Assembly: GCF_026242055.1 (NCBI RefSeq)
Contig: NZ_JAPJDL010000001.1
Coordinates: 496,001 to 560,000, forward strand
Reading direction: 5' to 3'
Source of the DNA: Lentzea sp. NEAU-D7
GTDB lineage: Bacteria > Actinomycetota > Actinomycetes > Mycobacteriales > Pseudonocardiaceae
DNA length: 64,000 nt
The stretch's first letter is position 1; each line of letters begins with the position of its first letter. Both the position numbers and the translations under genes were made by a program. This document shows, in pieces, positions 42,560 to 54,000 of the stretch. Below the pieces are notes generated by a model. That model had not been told where the DNA came from, did no database searches, and saw nothing but the letters and a program-made list of their open reading frames with translations.

Positions 42560-43078
42560 GTGAACCCCGCGAACCCTTATCAGTGGGTCGAAGAGTACGA
42601 GGCCAAGCTGGCCGACCTGAAGCAGAAGTCGGAGGACCTCACGGAGAACTTCGCGGCGTCCTCCGCCACCGTGACGTCGAAGGACGGCGCGGTGACCGTG
42701 ACGGTGGGTCCCAACGGCGGCCTGCAGAACCTGCAGCTGGGGCCTCGCGCGGTCGAGATGGGCGGCCCCCGGCTCACCGCGCTGATCCTGGAGACCGCGC
42801 GGGCGGCCCAGAAGCAGGCGGCCACCCAGGTCCTCGAGCTCTTCAAGCCGCTCGGCGAGGGCACCGAGGCCTACCAGATGGTGTCGGACTCGATCCCGGA
42901 CGACGAGGTCGAAGAGGACGACGACCCGTACGACGAGATCGACGACGACGAGCCGGAACCTGCTCCGGCTCCCCCGGTCAACCGGCCGGTGGCCCCGCAG
43001 CCGCCCGCGCCGCCCGCGGCGGCCCGCGTCCGGCGCCCCGCGGACGACGACGAAGACGACGACAACCAGCCCTGGTAA
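42560..43078 (+). CDS. YbaB/EbfC-like protein with acidic Pro-rich tail
   Basis: A 172-residue protein. Residues ~10-100 match the YbaB nucleoid-protein fold (YEAKLADLKQKSEDLTENFAASSATVTSKDGAVTVTVGPNGGLQNLQLGPRAVEMGG). The C-terminal 70 residues are acidic and Pro-rich (EVEEDDDPYDEIDDDEPEPAPAPP...). GTG 42560 follows a GGAGG-type site. YbaB-like genes recur in actinobacterial T7SS loci, where their role is not known; DNA binding is the general family idea. Confidence 0.82.
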   Translation: MNPANPYQWVEEYEAKLADLKQKSEDLTENFAASSATVTSKDGAVTVTVGPNGGLQNLQLGPRAVEMGGPRLTALILETARAAQKQAATQVLELFKPLGEGTEAYQMVSDSIPDDEVEEDDDPYDEIDDDEPEPAPAPPVNRPVAPQPPAPPAAARVRRPADDDEDDDNQPW

Positions 43079-43087
43079 GGAACAGCG

Positions 43088-44977
43088 ATGACCGCGCCTC
43101 AGACTCCACTCCCGTCACCTCCCGGGATGAACATCACCGAGGAGAACAAGCTCAAGGGCTCGCTGTTCATCGAGGCCTACGGCAGCTTGATCGACGGCAT
43201 CAGCAAGGACGCCGAGAGCGAGACCGAGAAGGCGCTGGACATCACGTTCAACGCCATCGGTGCCGCCTCGGCCACGGTGATGCTCGCGATCGACCCCCTC
43301 GGCAGCATCATCGGTGCCGGCGTCGGCTGGCTGATCGAGCACGTGTCGTTCCTGCGTGACGCACTGAACCAGCTGATGGGCAACCCGGAGGAGATCCAGG
43401 CCAACGTCGAGGCCAACAAGGCGCGCGCGGCCGAGCTGCGCGTGCTGGCCGAGGACCACAAGAGCGGCCTCGCGACGTTCGACGGCTGGACGGGCGCGTC
43501 GTCCGAGAAGTTCAAGGAGTCGATGGACGGCATGGTGCAGGAGCTCGACGAGCTCGCCCAAGCCGTCGAGACCAAGGCCAAGATCGTCGCGATCATGGGC
43601 ATGCTGGTCACGGTGCTGCGGGACATCGTCCGCGACCTGATCGCCCAGCTCATCGGCTCGCTGATCGGTGGCGCGATCCTCGCGGCCGCCGCCATGATCC
43701 CGACCTTCGGCGCCTCGATCCCGATCTTCATCGGCTTCGCGGTAGGCAAGGCGGTCGCGCTGGGCGTGAACATCGCGTCCCGCGTGGCGCGCGTCGTCGC
43801 CGCCCTCGCACGCCAGATGAAGCGCATCGGCGACCTCGACGACATCATGAAGAAGGTCAGCAAGGGCTGGGAGCGCTTCGAGAACTCCGCTGACGTCGCC
43901 GAGATCGCCTACGAGGGCTACAAGGCGCAGGACGGCGTCAACAAGAAGATCGACGAGGCGATGGAGAACCGCGGCGGTGGCGGCGCTGGTGGTGGCGGCG
44001 GTGGCGGCGCCACCGACGGCAAGACCGCCGCGGACGCCACCGGCACCGCGACAGCGCAGATGGTGAACGCCCGTGTCGGCACGGTCCAGCAGGACGGGAC
44101 CGTCCAGGCGACGCTCGCCAGCGCTCCCCTCAGGGCGACCGAGCAGGGCGAGCCGATGCAGGCCCTGCGGCGGACCGAAGCGGTGGCGGCCGAGCCGATG
44201 CAGGCCCTTCGCCGCACCGAAGCGGTGGCCGCCGAGCCGATGCAGGCGCTCCGGCGCACGGAAGCGGTCGAGCCGCTTCAGCCGGCCCACGCTCTCCGGG
44301 CGATGTCCGTGAGCGAGCCCGCACAGCCGATGCAGGCCCTCAGGGCGATGGACGCGGCCGAGCCCGTGCAGCCGTTCCAGCGAGCGGAAGCCGTGCGCGC
44401 CACCGAGCCCCTGCAGCCGTTCCAGCGGGCAGAGGCCGTGCACGCTACCGAGCCCGTGCAGGCGTTCCAGCGGACGGAAGCCGTGCGCGCCACCGAGCCC
44501 CTGCAGCCGTTCCAGCGGATGGAAGCCGTGCAGGCGACCGAGCCCGTACAGGCTTTCCAGCGGGCAGAGGCGGTCCAGGCTCCGACGGCGTTCTCCCGCG
44601 TGGAGGCTTCTGACTCCACGATGGTGTCGGGCGTCAGCATGACCTCGGGAACACCGGCCTATGAGGCCGTGCAGCCGATGCAGAGCCGTGAGATGTACAT
44701 CAGCCCGGAGACGCCGTCCGAGCCGTTGCAGGCCTCGTCGGGTTACGAGCCGCTCGCGCGCACGCAGATGTCGCACGCGTACGACGCACTCGAGCCGTCG
44801 CAGCCGCGTGAGGTGTACGCGCGCGTCGACGCCGAGCCCGTCTACGAGAGCGTCAACCCGCTCATGGCCGGCGAGCCGCTGCAGGCGGCCACGGCTTACG
44901 AGACGGCCGGCGGTGCCGCGTCCGAGCCTCTGCGGCCGACCGTCGCGCACGAGCGTTCCGCCCGGCCGACAGAGTAA
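43088..44977 (+). CDS. WXG-type membrane-active protein with tandem EP-Q repeats
   Basis: A 629-residue protein. Residues ~50-80 and ~164-232 are strongly hydrophobic (ASATVMLAIDPLGSIIGAGVGWL; GMLVTVLRDIVRDLIAQLIGSLIGGAILAAAAMIPTFGASIPIFIGFAVGKAVALGV), and between them lies the hairpin with FDGWTGASSEKFKE (W134), a WXG motif. After a Gly-run (~315-325) the tail carries repeats of EP-MQALRRTEAVAA and EPxQxFQRxEAVxAT (DNA 44150-44580). ATG 43088 starts ten bases after the YbaB-like stop. A pore or membrane-inserting secreted protein is possible but unproven. Confidence 0.75.
   Translation: MTAPQTPLPSPPGMNITEENKLKGSLFIEAYGSLIDGISKDAESETEKALDITFNAIGAASATVMLAIDPLGSIIGAGVGWLIEHVSFLRDALNQLMGNPEEIQANVEANKARAAELRVLAEDHKSGLATFDGWTGASSEKFKESMDGMVQELDELAQAVETKAKIVAIMGMLVTVLRDIVRDLIAQLIGSLIGGAILAAAAMIPTFGASIPIFIGFAVGKAVALGVNIASRVARVVAALARQMKRIGDLDDIMKKVSKGWERFENSADVAEIAYEGYKAQDGVNKKIDEAMENRGGGGAGGGGGGGATDGKTAADATGTATAQMVNARVGTVQQDGTVQATLASAPLRATEQGEPMQALRRTEAVAAEPMQALRRTEAVAAEPMQALRRTEAVEPLQPAHALRAMSVSEPAQPMQALRAMDAAEPVQPFQRAEAVRATEPLQPFQRAEAVHATEPVQAFQRTEAVRATEPLQPFQRMEAVQATEPVQAFQRAEAVQAPTAFSRVEASDSTMVSGVSMTSGTPAYEAVQPMQSREMYISPETPSEPLQASSGYEPLARTQMSHAYDALEPSQPREVYARVDAEPVYESVNPLMAGEPLQAATAYETAGGAASEPLRPTVAHERSARPTE
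44150..44580 (+). repeat. Tandem EP-(M/L/V)Q-(A/P)-(L/F)-x-R repeats in the WXG protein
   Basis: At least nine units of about 14 codons: first three copies of EPMQALRRTEAVAA, then six of the form EP(L/V)Q(P/A)FQR(A/T/M)EAV(R/H/Q)AT. The same heptad idea (EPLQAxxxYE) continues weakly to the C-terminus. Confidence 0.85.
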
Positions 44978-45045
44978 GTCCCAGCCAACAGCCGGGATCC
45001 CGCGATCCCGCCTTGTTCTGACGCAGTTCTGGAGAATCGCCGCTC

Positions 45046-48000
45046 ATGGCCAAGGGGAACGTCAACCCGAACCCGTCGTCGAACCCGGGAGCGAACCCTC
45101 CCCCCTCGGCGCCGCCCACGAGCGGAACGGGCGGAGGCGGCCCCACCGGCAACAGCGGTTTCTCCATGAACGACTCCTCGATGCAGGGGTTGCAGAGCAA
45201 GGCGGGTGACCTGGGGTCCCGGCTGTCGAGCATCTCGTCCGGCCTGCGCGGCCTGAACTTCAGCGGCAACGCACTCGGCCCCATCGGCCTGTTCGCGGTG
45301 CCGGCGCTCAACTCGTCGAACGACAACGCGGTCTCCCAGGCCGACCGGGGCGCCAAGGCGTTCACCGACGTCCAGGCCAACCTCAGGGCCACGCACCAGA
45401 CGGCCACGCAGGTCGACACGACCAACCAGAACAACATGAAGTCGATCGACCCGGCGACCGGCGTGAAGAACACGCAGGGCGGAGGCGTCAACTCGACCGG
45501 CGTGACGGGACCCGGCGGCGGCAAAGCCAGCACCGTCGCCAACACGCAGGGCGGAGGCGTCAACTCGACCGGTGCGACGGGACCCGGCGGCGGCAAAGCC
45601 AGCACGGTCACCAACACCAAGGGTGGAGGCGTCAACTCGACCGGCGTGACCGGACCCGGCGGCGGCAAAGCCAGCACCGTCGCCAACACGCAGGGCGGAG
45701 GCGTCAACTCGACCGGCGGCGGGAAGGGACCCGGCGGCGGCGCCGTCGGACCCGTGCCCACCACCCAGGGCGGCGGCAGCACGCCCGGTGGCGGCGCCAA
45801 GAGCCCCGCGCCCTTCAGCCCCACCGCACCCGGCTACACCGCCCCTGGCAACGCCGGCGGCAAGGGCGGCAGCACCACGCCGGGTGTCAAGACCCCGGGC
45901 GGTCCCGCGGTCGGACCCGTGCCCACCACCAAGGGCGGTACCGGCGGCGGTGTGAGCACCGGCGTGAACACGCCGGGTGGCCCCGCGGCCGGACCGGTTC
46001 CGACCACCAGGGGCGGCACCGGGACCACTCCCGGCGGCGGCGCCAAGGGCCCCGCGTCCTTCACCCCGACCGCGCCCGGTTACACCCCTCCCAGCAACGC
46101 CGCCGGCGGCAAGGGCGGCACCGGGTCCACTCCCGGCGGCGGCGCGAAGGGTCCCGCGTCCTTCACCCCGACCGCGCCCGGTTACACCCCTCCCGGCAAC
46201 ACCGCCGGCGGAAAGGGCGGCACCGGGTCCACCCCCGGTGTCAAGAGCCCGGCCGCGTTCACGCCCACGGCACCGGGGTACAACGGTCCCGGCGGCAAGG
46301 GCGGCGCGACCCCCGGCACGCCCGGCGGCGTCGGCGCGACTCCTCCCGGCGGCGGCGCCAAGGGTGGCGCGACCCCCAGCACGCCCGGCGGCGTCGGCGC
46401 GACCCCTCCCGGCGGCGGTGGCAAGGGCCCCGCGTCCTTCACGCCGACGGCGCCGGGCTACAACGGCCCCGGCACCCCCGGCGGCGCGGCCGGCACCCAG
46501 ACCTCCACGACCGCTCCCGGTTCGCAGAACGCGGCGACGTCACCGTCGCGCGGCGGCGCCACGCCTCCGGGCATGGCGCCCGGCATGGCACCGCCGATGG
46601 CACCGGGAGCGACTCCCGGCGCGACCGGTGGCGAACGCGGCGGCAGCAAGTTCACCCCTGCCGGCGGCGGCGCGAAGGGCGTGTTCGACGCACCCAAGCC
46701 CCCCACGCCGGACAGCACCATCACCAAGGCCCCGCCTGCCACGACACCTTCGACGCCCCCTCCCGCGCCGAAGCCCACCCCGCTCGTCCCGCCTCCGGCC
46801 GCGACCACTCCCCCGGCCGCCACAGCTCCCCCGGCGGCCACGCCGAACACCGCGCCGCCCGCCCAGTCCAAGCCGGGCACGCCGCCGGTGTCGACACCGC
46901 CTCCGGCGGCGAACGTGCCGCCGCCCGCACAGTCGCGCCCGGCCCCCACCGCACCACCGGTGCCGTCGCCCGCGCCGAACACGAACGCGCCGAACACGAA
47001 CGCACCGAACACGAGCGCACCGTCTCCGCGCCAGGACACGACGCCGTCGGCACAGCCACCGCGCGCCGACGCACCACCCGCGCAGACCCGCCCGGCACCG
47101 CCGGTCACCACCCCGCCGGTCACCACCCCGTCGCCCGCCCCGGCGGCGAACACACCTCCGGCCGCCCCGGCGGCGAACACGCCCCCGGCCAACGCGCCTT
47201 CCCCCGCCCCGGCGACCAACGTCCCGCCGGCGAACACCCCGTCTCCGCGCACGGAGACGACTCCGTCGGCACAGCCACCGCGCGCCGACGCACCACCCGC
47301 TCAGACGCGCCCCGCGCCGCCCACCACCGTGCCGCCGGTCAACACGCCGTCCCCGGCCCCGAACGTCAGCACGCCCCCGGCCAACCCGACGACGAACACG
47401 CCGCCGGCCAACGCACCCTCGCCGAACCCGGCGACCAACGTCCCACCGGCGAACACCCCGTCTCCCCGTCCCGAGACGACTCCGTCCGCACAGCCGCCGC
47501 GCGCCGACGCCCCACCCGCTCAGACGCGTCCGGCGCCGCCTGTGAGCGCTCCGCCTGTGAGCGCCCCGCCGGTCAACACCCCGCCGATCAGCGCACCACC
47601 GGCCAACACCCCGCCGGCCAGCAACCCGCAGACCAACACCCCGTCAGCCAGCGCACCGCCGGTCAACACCCCGCCGGCCAACACGCCTCCGGCGAACACC
47701 CCGCCGCCGAACGCCGCGACGCCGCCTGCCACCGTGCCGTCGCCGCGGCCTGAGGCGAACGTCCCGCCCGCCAACACCTCGCCGAACCCGAACCCGAACC
47801 CCGCCCCCAGGCCCGAGACCACGGTCCCGCCGGCGAACACGCCGCCGCCCGCCCCGGCGACGAACGTGCCGCCCGCGAACGCGCCGTCGCCGAAGCCGGA
47901 CACCGCCGTTCCCGCGGCGAACACGCCGAAGCCCGAGACCAGCGCTCCCCCGGTCCAGCCGAAGCCCACCCCGGACACGGCCACGCAGCCGCCCGCGCAG

Positions 48001-51000
48001 ACGCGCCCGGCGCCGCCGGTCACCAGCCCCAACGCCGACGTCCCGCCCACCAACACGCCGAGCCCCGGCGACCCGAGCGTCAAGACGCGGCCGGCTCCCC
48101 AGCCGCCCGCCGGCGCCGCGCCGAACCCGAACACCACGGCGAACCCCAACCCCGCGCCCGGCCTCGTCGTGGCGCCGGTCGTCGTGCCGACGCCGAACCC
48201 GGCCTCGCCCAACCCCCAGGGCCCGCGGTCCGGCACCAACACGAACAACGACACGGACAGCGACACCGACTCGGTGTACGAGGACGCCGTGGAGTTCCAG
48301 ACCGTCGAGCAGCGCGTGAACAGCTACCGCGCCGAGGACCCGAAGAACGACTCGGGCTACTGGCCGGACGCGAACGGCGACCTCAAGCACGGGCCGAACC
48401 CGGCGTCGGAGTTCGTCAGCATCAGGGTCGACGAGAACACCACGGTCGGTCTGACGCCGTACATGGCCAAGCAGTGGCTGGCGGACAACGGCGTCACCGT
48501 GCCGCCGCGCACCAGTGTCGAGGCGGCGATCCACCCGTTGCTCTACGACGCCGGCCTGGGCGGCGGCAACCGCAAGCCCGAGGTGTACGGCGTCGACAAC
48601 GCCGCGGACTTCCGCAGCGAGATGCAGGGCGTCGCGGCCGAGCAGAACATCCAGGCACAGCAGAACGTGCTGAACGCGGTGAACGACCTCGCCACCGACA
48701 TCACGAACAAGTACCCGCCGGAGCAGTTCAACTACGTCGGCCTGGGCCGCAGCCCGGCCGCCGTGGTCGCCGCGCTGCAGAACCAGGGCCACGACGCGGT
48801 GTCCATCCCGCTGTCGAACTTCCGGCCGCTGCCCTCAGACCCGAACTCGATCCTCGCCCCGGCGTACAACGGTCCTGACGGCAAGCCCAAGACCGAGCCG
48901 ATGACCGACCAGCAACAGGACATGCTGGACCAGCACTTCAACGAGTTCCTGGGAGACCTGCCCCCCGGCAAGGACGTGCTGCTGATCGACTACACGCAGG
49001 GCGGTCTGTCCCTGGTGTCGGCGCAGAGCCAGCTGCAGCAGCACATGATCAACAACGGGTCGGACGCCCACGTGCAGGCGTTCGCGATCCACGAGGCGAC
49101 CAACCGCAACGACATCAGCAAGACGATCAACGCCGCGGCGCAGCCGGGGTCGAGGTTCCAGGGCCTCTACGAGCAGTACATCGACGGCACCGGCCGCGCG
49201 GACGCTCGCCAGGACTTCCGCGACAGCATCGAGACGCACGAGATCCCCTTCAGGCACCCGCTGGGCGACGCGTTCCGCAACGAGGCGTTCGACGACTTCG
49301 CCGAGCACGGGTCGTACAAGATCCTCGACCAGAACCCGGACACGTTCCAGCAGGACCGCCCCCACAAGCACCACGACGTCGAACCCGGCGTCACGCCGGC
49401 CTGGGACGTGCTGAAGGACGCCGTCGCGGAGAACAACCCGCAGCCGAAGCCGGAGACCGCCGACAACGGCAGCGGGAACGACAAGGGCAACGACGACGGT
49501 CCCGATTCGGGCAACGGCAAGGACAACCCGAAGGACGACGGCTCCAGGGGCAACGACCCCAAGGACGGCGGCACCAAGGACAACACCCGGCCCGCACCTT
49601 CGTCGCCCGGCAACACCGACGGCAACGACAAGGGCGGTTCGGGCAAGGACGGTTCGAGCAGGGACACCGGCGACCAGGGCAACGGACGCGGGCGCGGTGA
49701 CGACGCACCGCCGCCTCCGCCCGCGGACAACGACGCCGGCAACGACTCGAAGGACAACGGGGACAAGGACAGCGGCAACGGGGACAAGGACTCCGACGCG
49801 GCGACGGACGCCGACGCCGACACCGGAATCGACCCGGAGGTCGTCGCCGAGATCAAGTCGCAGCTCGACGACCTGACCACGGACGCGATGGAGAACGCGA
49901 GCCCGAAGGCCATGGACGTCGAGGCCGCGCTCGAGAACAACCCCGGCACGTTCGTCTACAACGAGGCAGGCCTCGACCTGCTGCGCTCGTCGGTCGTGCT
50001 CGACACGAGGACCGCGGAGATCTCCGCGATGATCGAGCAGCACGGCGCGGCGAACGTCGCGGAGGCGTTCCGCCAGCAGTTCAACCGCCCGATCATCGAG
50101 GGCACCCAGATCGACGCGTTCAACGACCCGAAGAACGGCAAGCAGAACTTCGAGAGCTGGGCGCACAACCTCTGGGCCACGATCGACAACACGCCCAAGT
50201 ACGACAACGACCCCAACGCCCTCGCGTCGGAGATCTTCGACCACGAGAAGGGCTACAACCGCGCGACCAACTTCGCGCAGGACGCCGCCCTCCAGGCGAT
50301 GCTCAACCCGGACGGCCCACAGCTGTCCACCGAGGTCGAGTCGAAGCCCGCGCCGGCCGCCGACCCGATGTCCCAGGGCACCTGGATGCTCGACGTCCTC
50401 GGCAACGCCGGGCTCGTCCCGAAGGACAAGGCCGTCGACACGGACACGTTCGTCGACGTCGTCTCGAACCCGGAGACCAAGCACACGCTGGAAACCGTCC
50501 TCGGTCCGATCAGCGACGCCAAGATCCAGGAGATCAAGGACGAGCTCGCCGAGTGGGGCATGCTCACCGAGCCCGTCGTCGACGACTCCACCGACATCCA
50601 GGCCGACACGAACACCGGCACCAACGCTCCGGGTACCAGCCAGGACACCCAGGGCAGCCGCGGCGCCCCGCCCGCGAACACCCCGCCGCCCGCTCCCCCG
50701 GCGCCGCCCGCTCCCCCGGCGCCTCCCGCGCCGGCGCCGAAGACCGACGTACCGCCGAAGATCAAGAGCGGTGGCGCGCCGCCCAAGCTGGACGCGCCGA
50801 ACCACCAGGGCAAGGACGTCCTCACCGACGAGTCGTGGCGGCACGACCCGGCGAAGACCGCGGACTGGTTCGCACCGAAGGATCCGGCCGACCCGAGCAC
50901 GTGGGCCGACCGCAGGGCCGACGCGCACGTCGGCAAGGTCGACACCGAGGTCGCCGACGTCAAGACGAACAGCACCCCGTCGAACGTCGACTCCTACAAG

Positions 51001-54000
51001 GGCATCGTCAGGTACGACCTGCGCCGCATCGAGACCTCCCCTGGCAACTTCGTGCAGGAGTACACGGTCAAGATGCACCTCGATCCGGGTGCGAACACGG
51101 ACCCGAAGGTCGTCGAGGACCTCAAGGCCAAGGTCACCCAGGGCGTCGACTCGCTGCTGAACCAGGGCCACCGCATGCCCAGCGGCGACCAGTTCCACGT
51201 CAACGTCGAGTTCACCGACAACAAGGCCGACGCGCACGCCCAGGTCACGGTGGGCGACAGCAAGACGAACACCGACCAGGACAACTTCAACCCGAACGCG
51301 TCCCCCGAGGTCCTCGCCCACGAGACGCTGCACTACCTCGGCATCCCGGACGAGTACAAGGACACGTCGCGCGTCTTCCAGCAGCACGACACCAACTCCG
51401 GTGTGCACCAGAACGACGGCGGCATGATGGGCGCCGACGTCCTCGACAAGAGCAAGGACCCCGGTCTGCGGCCGCGGCACCTGTGGCTGATCGAGAACAC
51501 CGCCCACAACCAGACCGTGGTGCACGACACCAGGCTGGACACGCCCAGCCCCACCACGACGCCGCCCGCCACGACGCCGCCCGGCACGAACACCGGCACG
51601 GACGCGGACACCAAGACCGACCCGAACGCGGACACGAAGTCCGACACCAAGGCTGAGCCGAAGTCCGACACCGACTCTCGGCCCGCACCGACGAAGCGCT
51701 CCCGTGAGGACGAGGGCGGCGCGAACGTCCCCGCGGCCGACGAGCGGACGACCAAGAAGCCGCACACCGAGGTCCAGCCGGAAGCCGGTCCGTCCACTGT
51801 GGACGGCGAAGCGGCGATGGAGGTCGACAACACCACCGACTCCCAGGTCGACGCGCTCGCCGAGCAAATGGGCAACATGACGCTCGACCAGATCGACCCG
51901 AACACCAGGTACAACGACGCGTTCAGGAAACTCGGCGAAGGCACGATCGACGTCCCCACCAGGGACACCTACCTCGGCAAGCTCAAGGACAGCGTCGAGA
52001 ACAACAAGCCGCCGTCGTTCGTGGTCAACATGATCGTCGGCCACGGGTCGCTGAACCACCCCGACCCGAACAACCCCGCCGCCGACATCAACAGCGTCAT
52101 CGACGCGATCACCAAGGACGCGGGCAAGCACAAGGACAACATGGTCTTCGTCATCGGCGTCAACGGCAAAGCCGCTGACATCGATGCGATGAACGCGGCC
52201 ATCAACGAGGCCAACTCGAAGATCGCTGGGCGGTCGGAGCCGATCGCGCTGGTGCCGCTGGAGGTGCCCGCCACGGGCAAGTTCCCGTTCGGCGACATGC
52301 GCAACCAGACCATGACCAGCGACGCCAACAAGTTCGCGGTCGGCGCGATGGCGGGCAAGGACACCCACCCGTACCTGTCCATTCAGGACTTCGACACGGG
52401 CTCGCGGCGCGTCGCCGACGGCAAGACCGACATCTTCAACCACGTCGCCAACTCGATGAACACCGACGCGGGTCCGATGCGTCCGCTGATGTACACCGGC
52501 GGCTACCGCGTGGGCGACCCGCAGGTGCTGGTCAAGGACGTCGAGGCGCGCATCAAGAAGCAGCGCGAGAACGACCTGCCCGAGCTCAAGGGCAAGAAGA
52601 AGACCAAGCTCGAGAAGGACCTCGCCAAGGCCGAGTTCCAGATCAAGCAGCCGGACTTCGCGCAGCGCTTCGAGCAGGCCATGAAGAACGACATGGACGC
52701 CCGCGTGCGGCAGGGCAACACCAACCCGATGCTGCCCTACGGCCCTGAGCCGAACCTGTTCATCGACGCGGCCGTCCCGCTGGTCGACCCGAACGTGAAG
52801 TTCAGCCCGGGCGAGGCGGAGTACAACGGCCTCGGCAAGTCGATGAACGACTTCGCGGGCAAGGAACTCGCCGACATCAACAACAACGCGTTCGCCAAGC
52901 CGGACCCCAACCAGGCCCTCAAGGACGCGCGCCTCCAGCTCGTCAACGACGCCAAGGCCGAGGGCCGAGAGCCGACGCAGCGCGAGTTGCAGGAGTTCAA
53001 GAGGCTCACCGACGAGATCAACGCCAACGAGAACGCGGCGGCGTCGGACCCGACGTTCAAGGACAACGCCTCGCAAGAGGTCATCGACGGCGCGATCAAC
53101 GTCCAGGCCCAGACCAACAGCAACCCGTACCGCGGCGAGACGTTCAAGAACGACTTCGTCGACGGCGCGGTCGCGACCGACCTGTCCCGCCTCGCGCTCG
53201 GGTTCGCGAAGACCGAGGGCAAGTCCTGGCCGCAGTCGCACGTCGACATGAAGGGCGTCCCGAACCGGCTCTTCGGTGGTGACACCCCGAAGGCGTCGAA
53301 GGCGGCCAAGGCGGACGCCAGCCTCGCGACGATCCGCAAGGAGTTCAGCGGCAAGCCCAACGACCAGCGCGAGGCCGCCCAGATCCACGGCACGCAGTTC
53401 GATCCCGAGACCGGCGAGGTCACGACGATCGGCACCGAGTGGAGCCCGACCGTCGAGGACGCGACGAAGCTCGGCTGGCAGGAGAAGAACACCCTCAACA
53501 AGGCGGTCTCAGCGCCGCTGCCCGGTGGCATCGGCTACCACGGCATCGATCCCCAGAGCACCTCTCCCGTTCCGGGCAGCGCCGGCGCCGACGTCGAGAT
53601 GCAGGACGCCGACGCCGACAACGACGTGGACGTCGACGAGGACGCCGACATCGACGACGACGCGAGCGACGTCGACGAGACCGCGGACGACACGACGCCG
53701 ACCGAGGACGTCGACCCGGACACCAAGCACCACAAGATGGCCACGGCGCTCGACGCCGCCATGTCGGAGAACAACGCGAACGTGCAGCGCACGTTCGGCG
53801 CGCTGCAGCACCAGATCCTGCCGATCGCGGGCGACCCGCGCCCGGACGGCATGTTCCAGGCCGTCCACGACGCACTGAGCCCGAAGCCGGCACCCGGTAG
53901 GAGCAAGGCGACCGGCAAGCCCGCACCGCCGCCGCAGGACCTCCGCGGCAGGACGGCGGAGAAGGCCGCCACGGCGTCGCCGGACATCACCGCCCAGATC

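Noticed and set aside
45977..47545. A 522-codon plus-strand frame in the repeat region
   Set aside because: It is an out-of-frame reading of Pro-rich repeats, Arg/Pro/Thr only, inside the giant gene.
48835..53388. A 1517-codon minus-strand frame
   Set aside because: Same reason; the plus frame shows conserved motifs repeated in module B.
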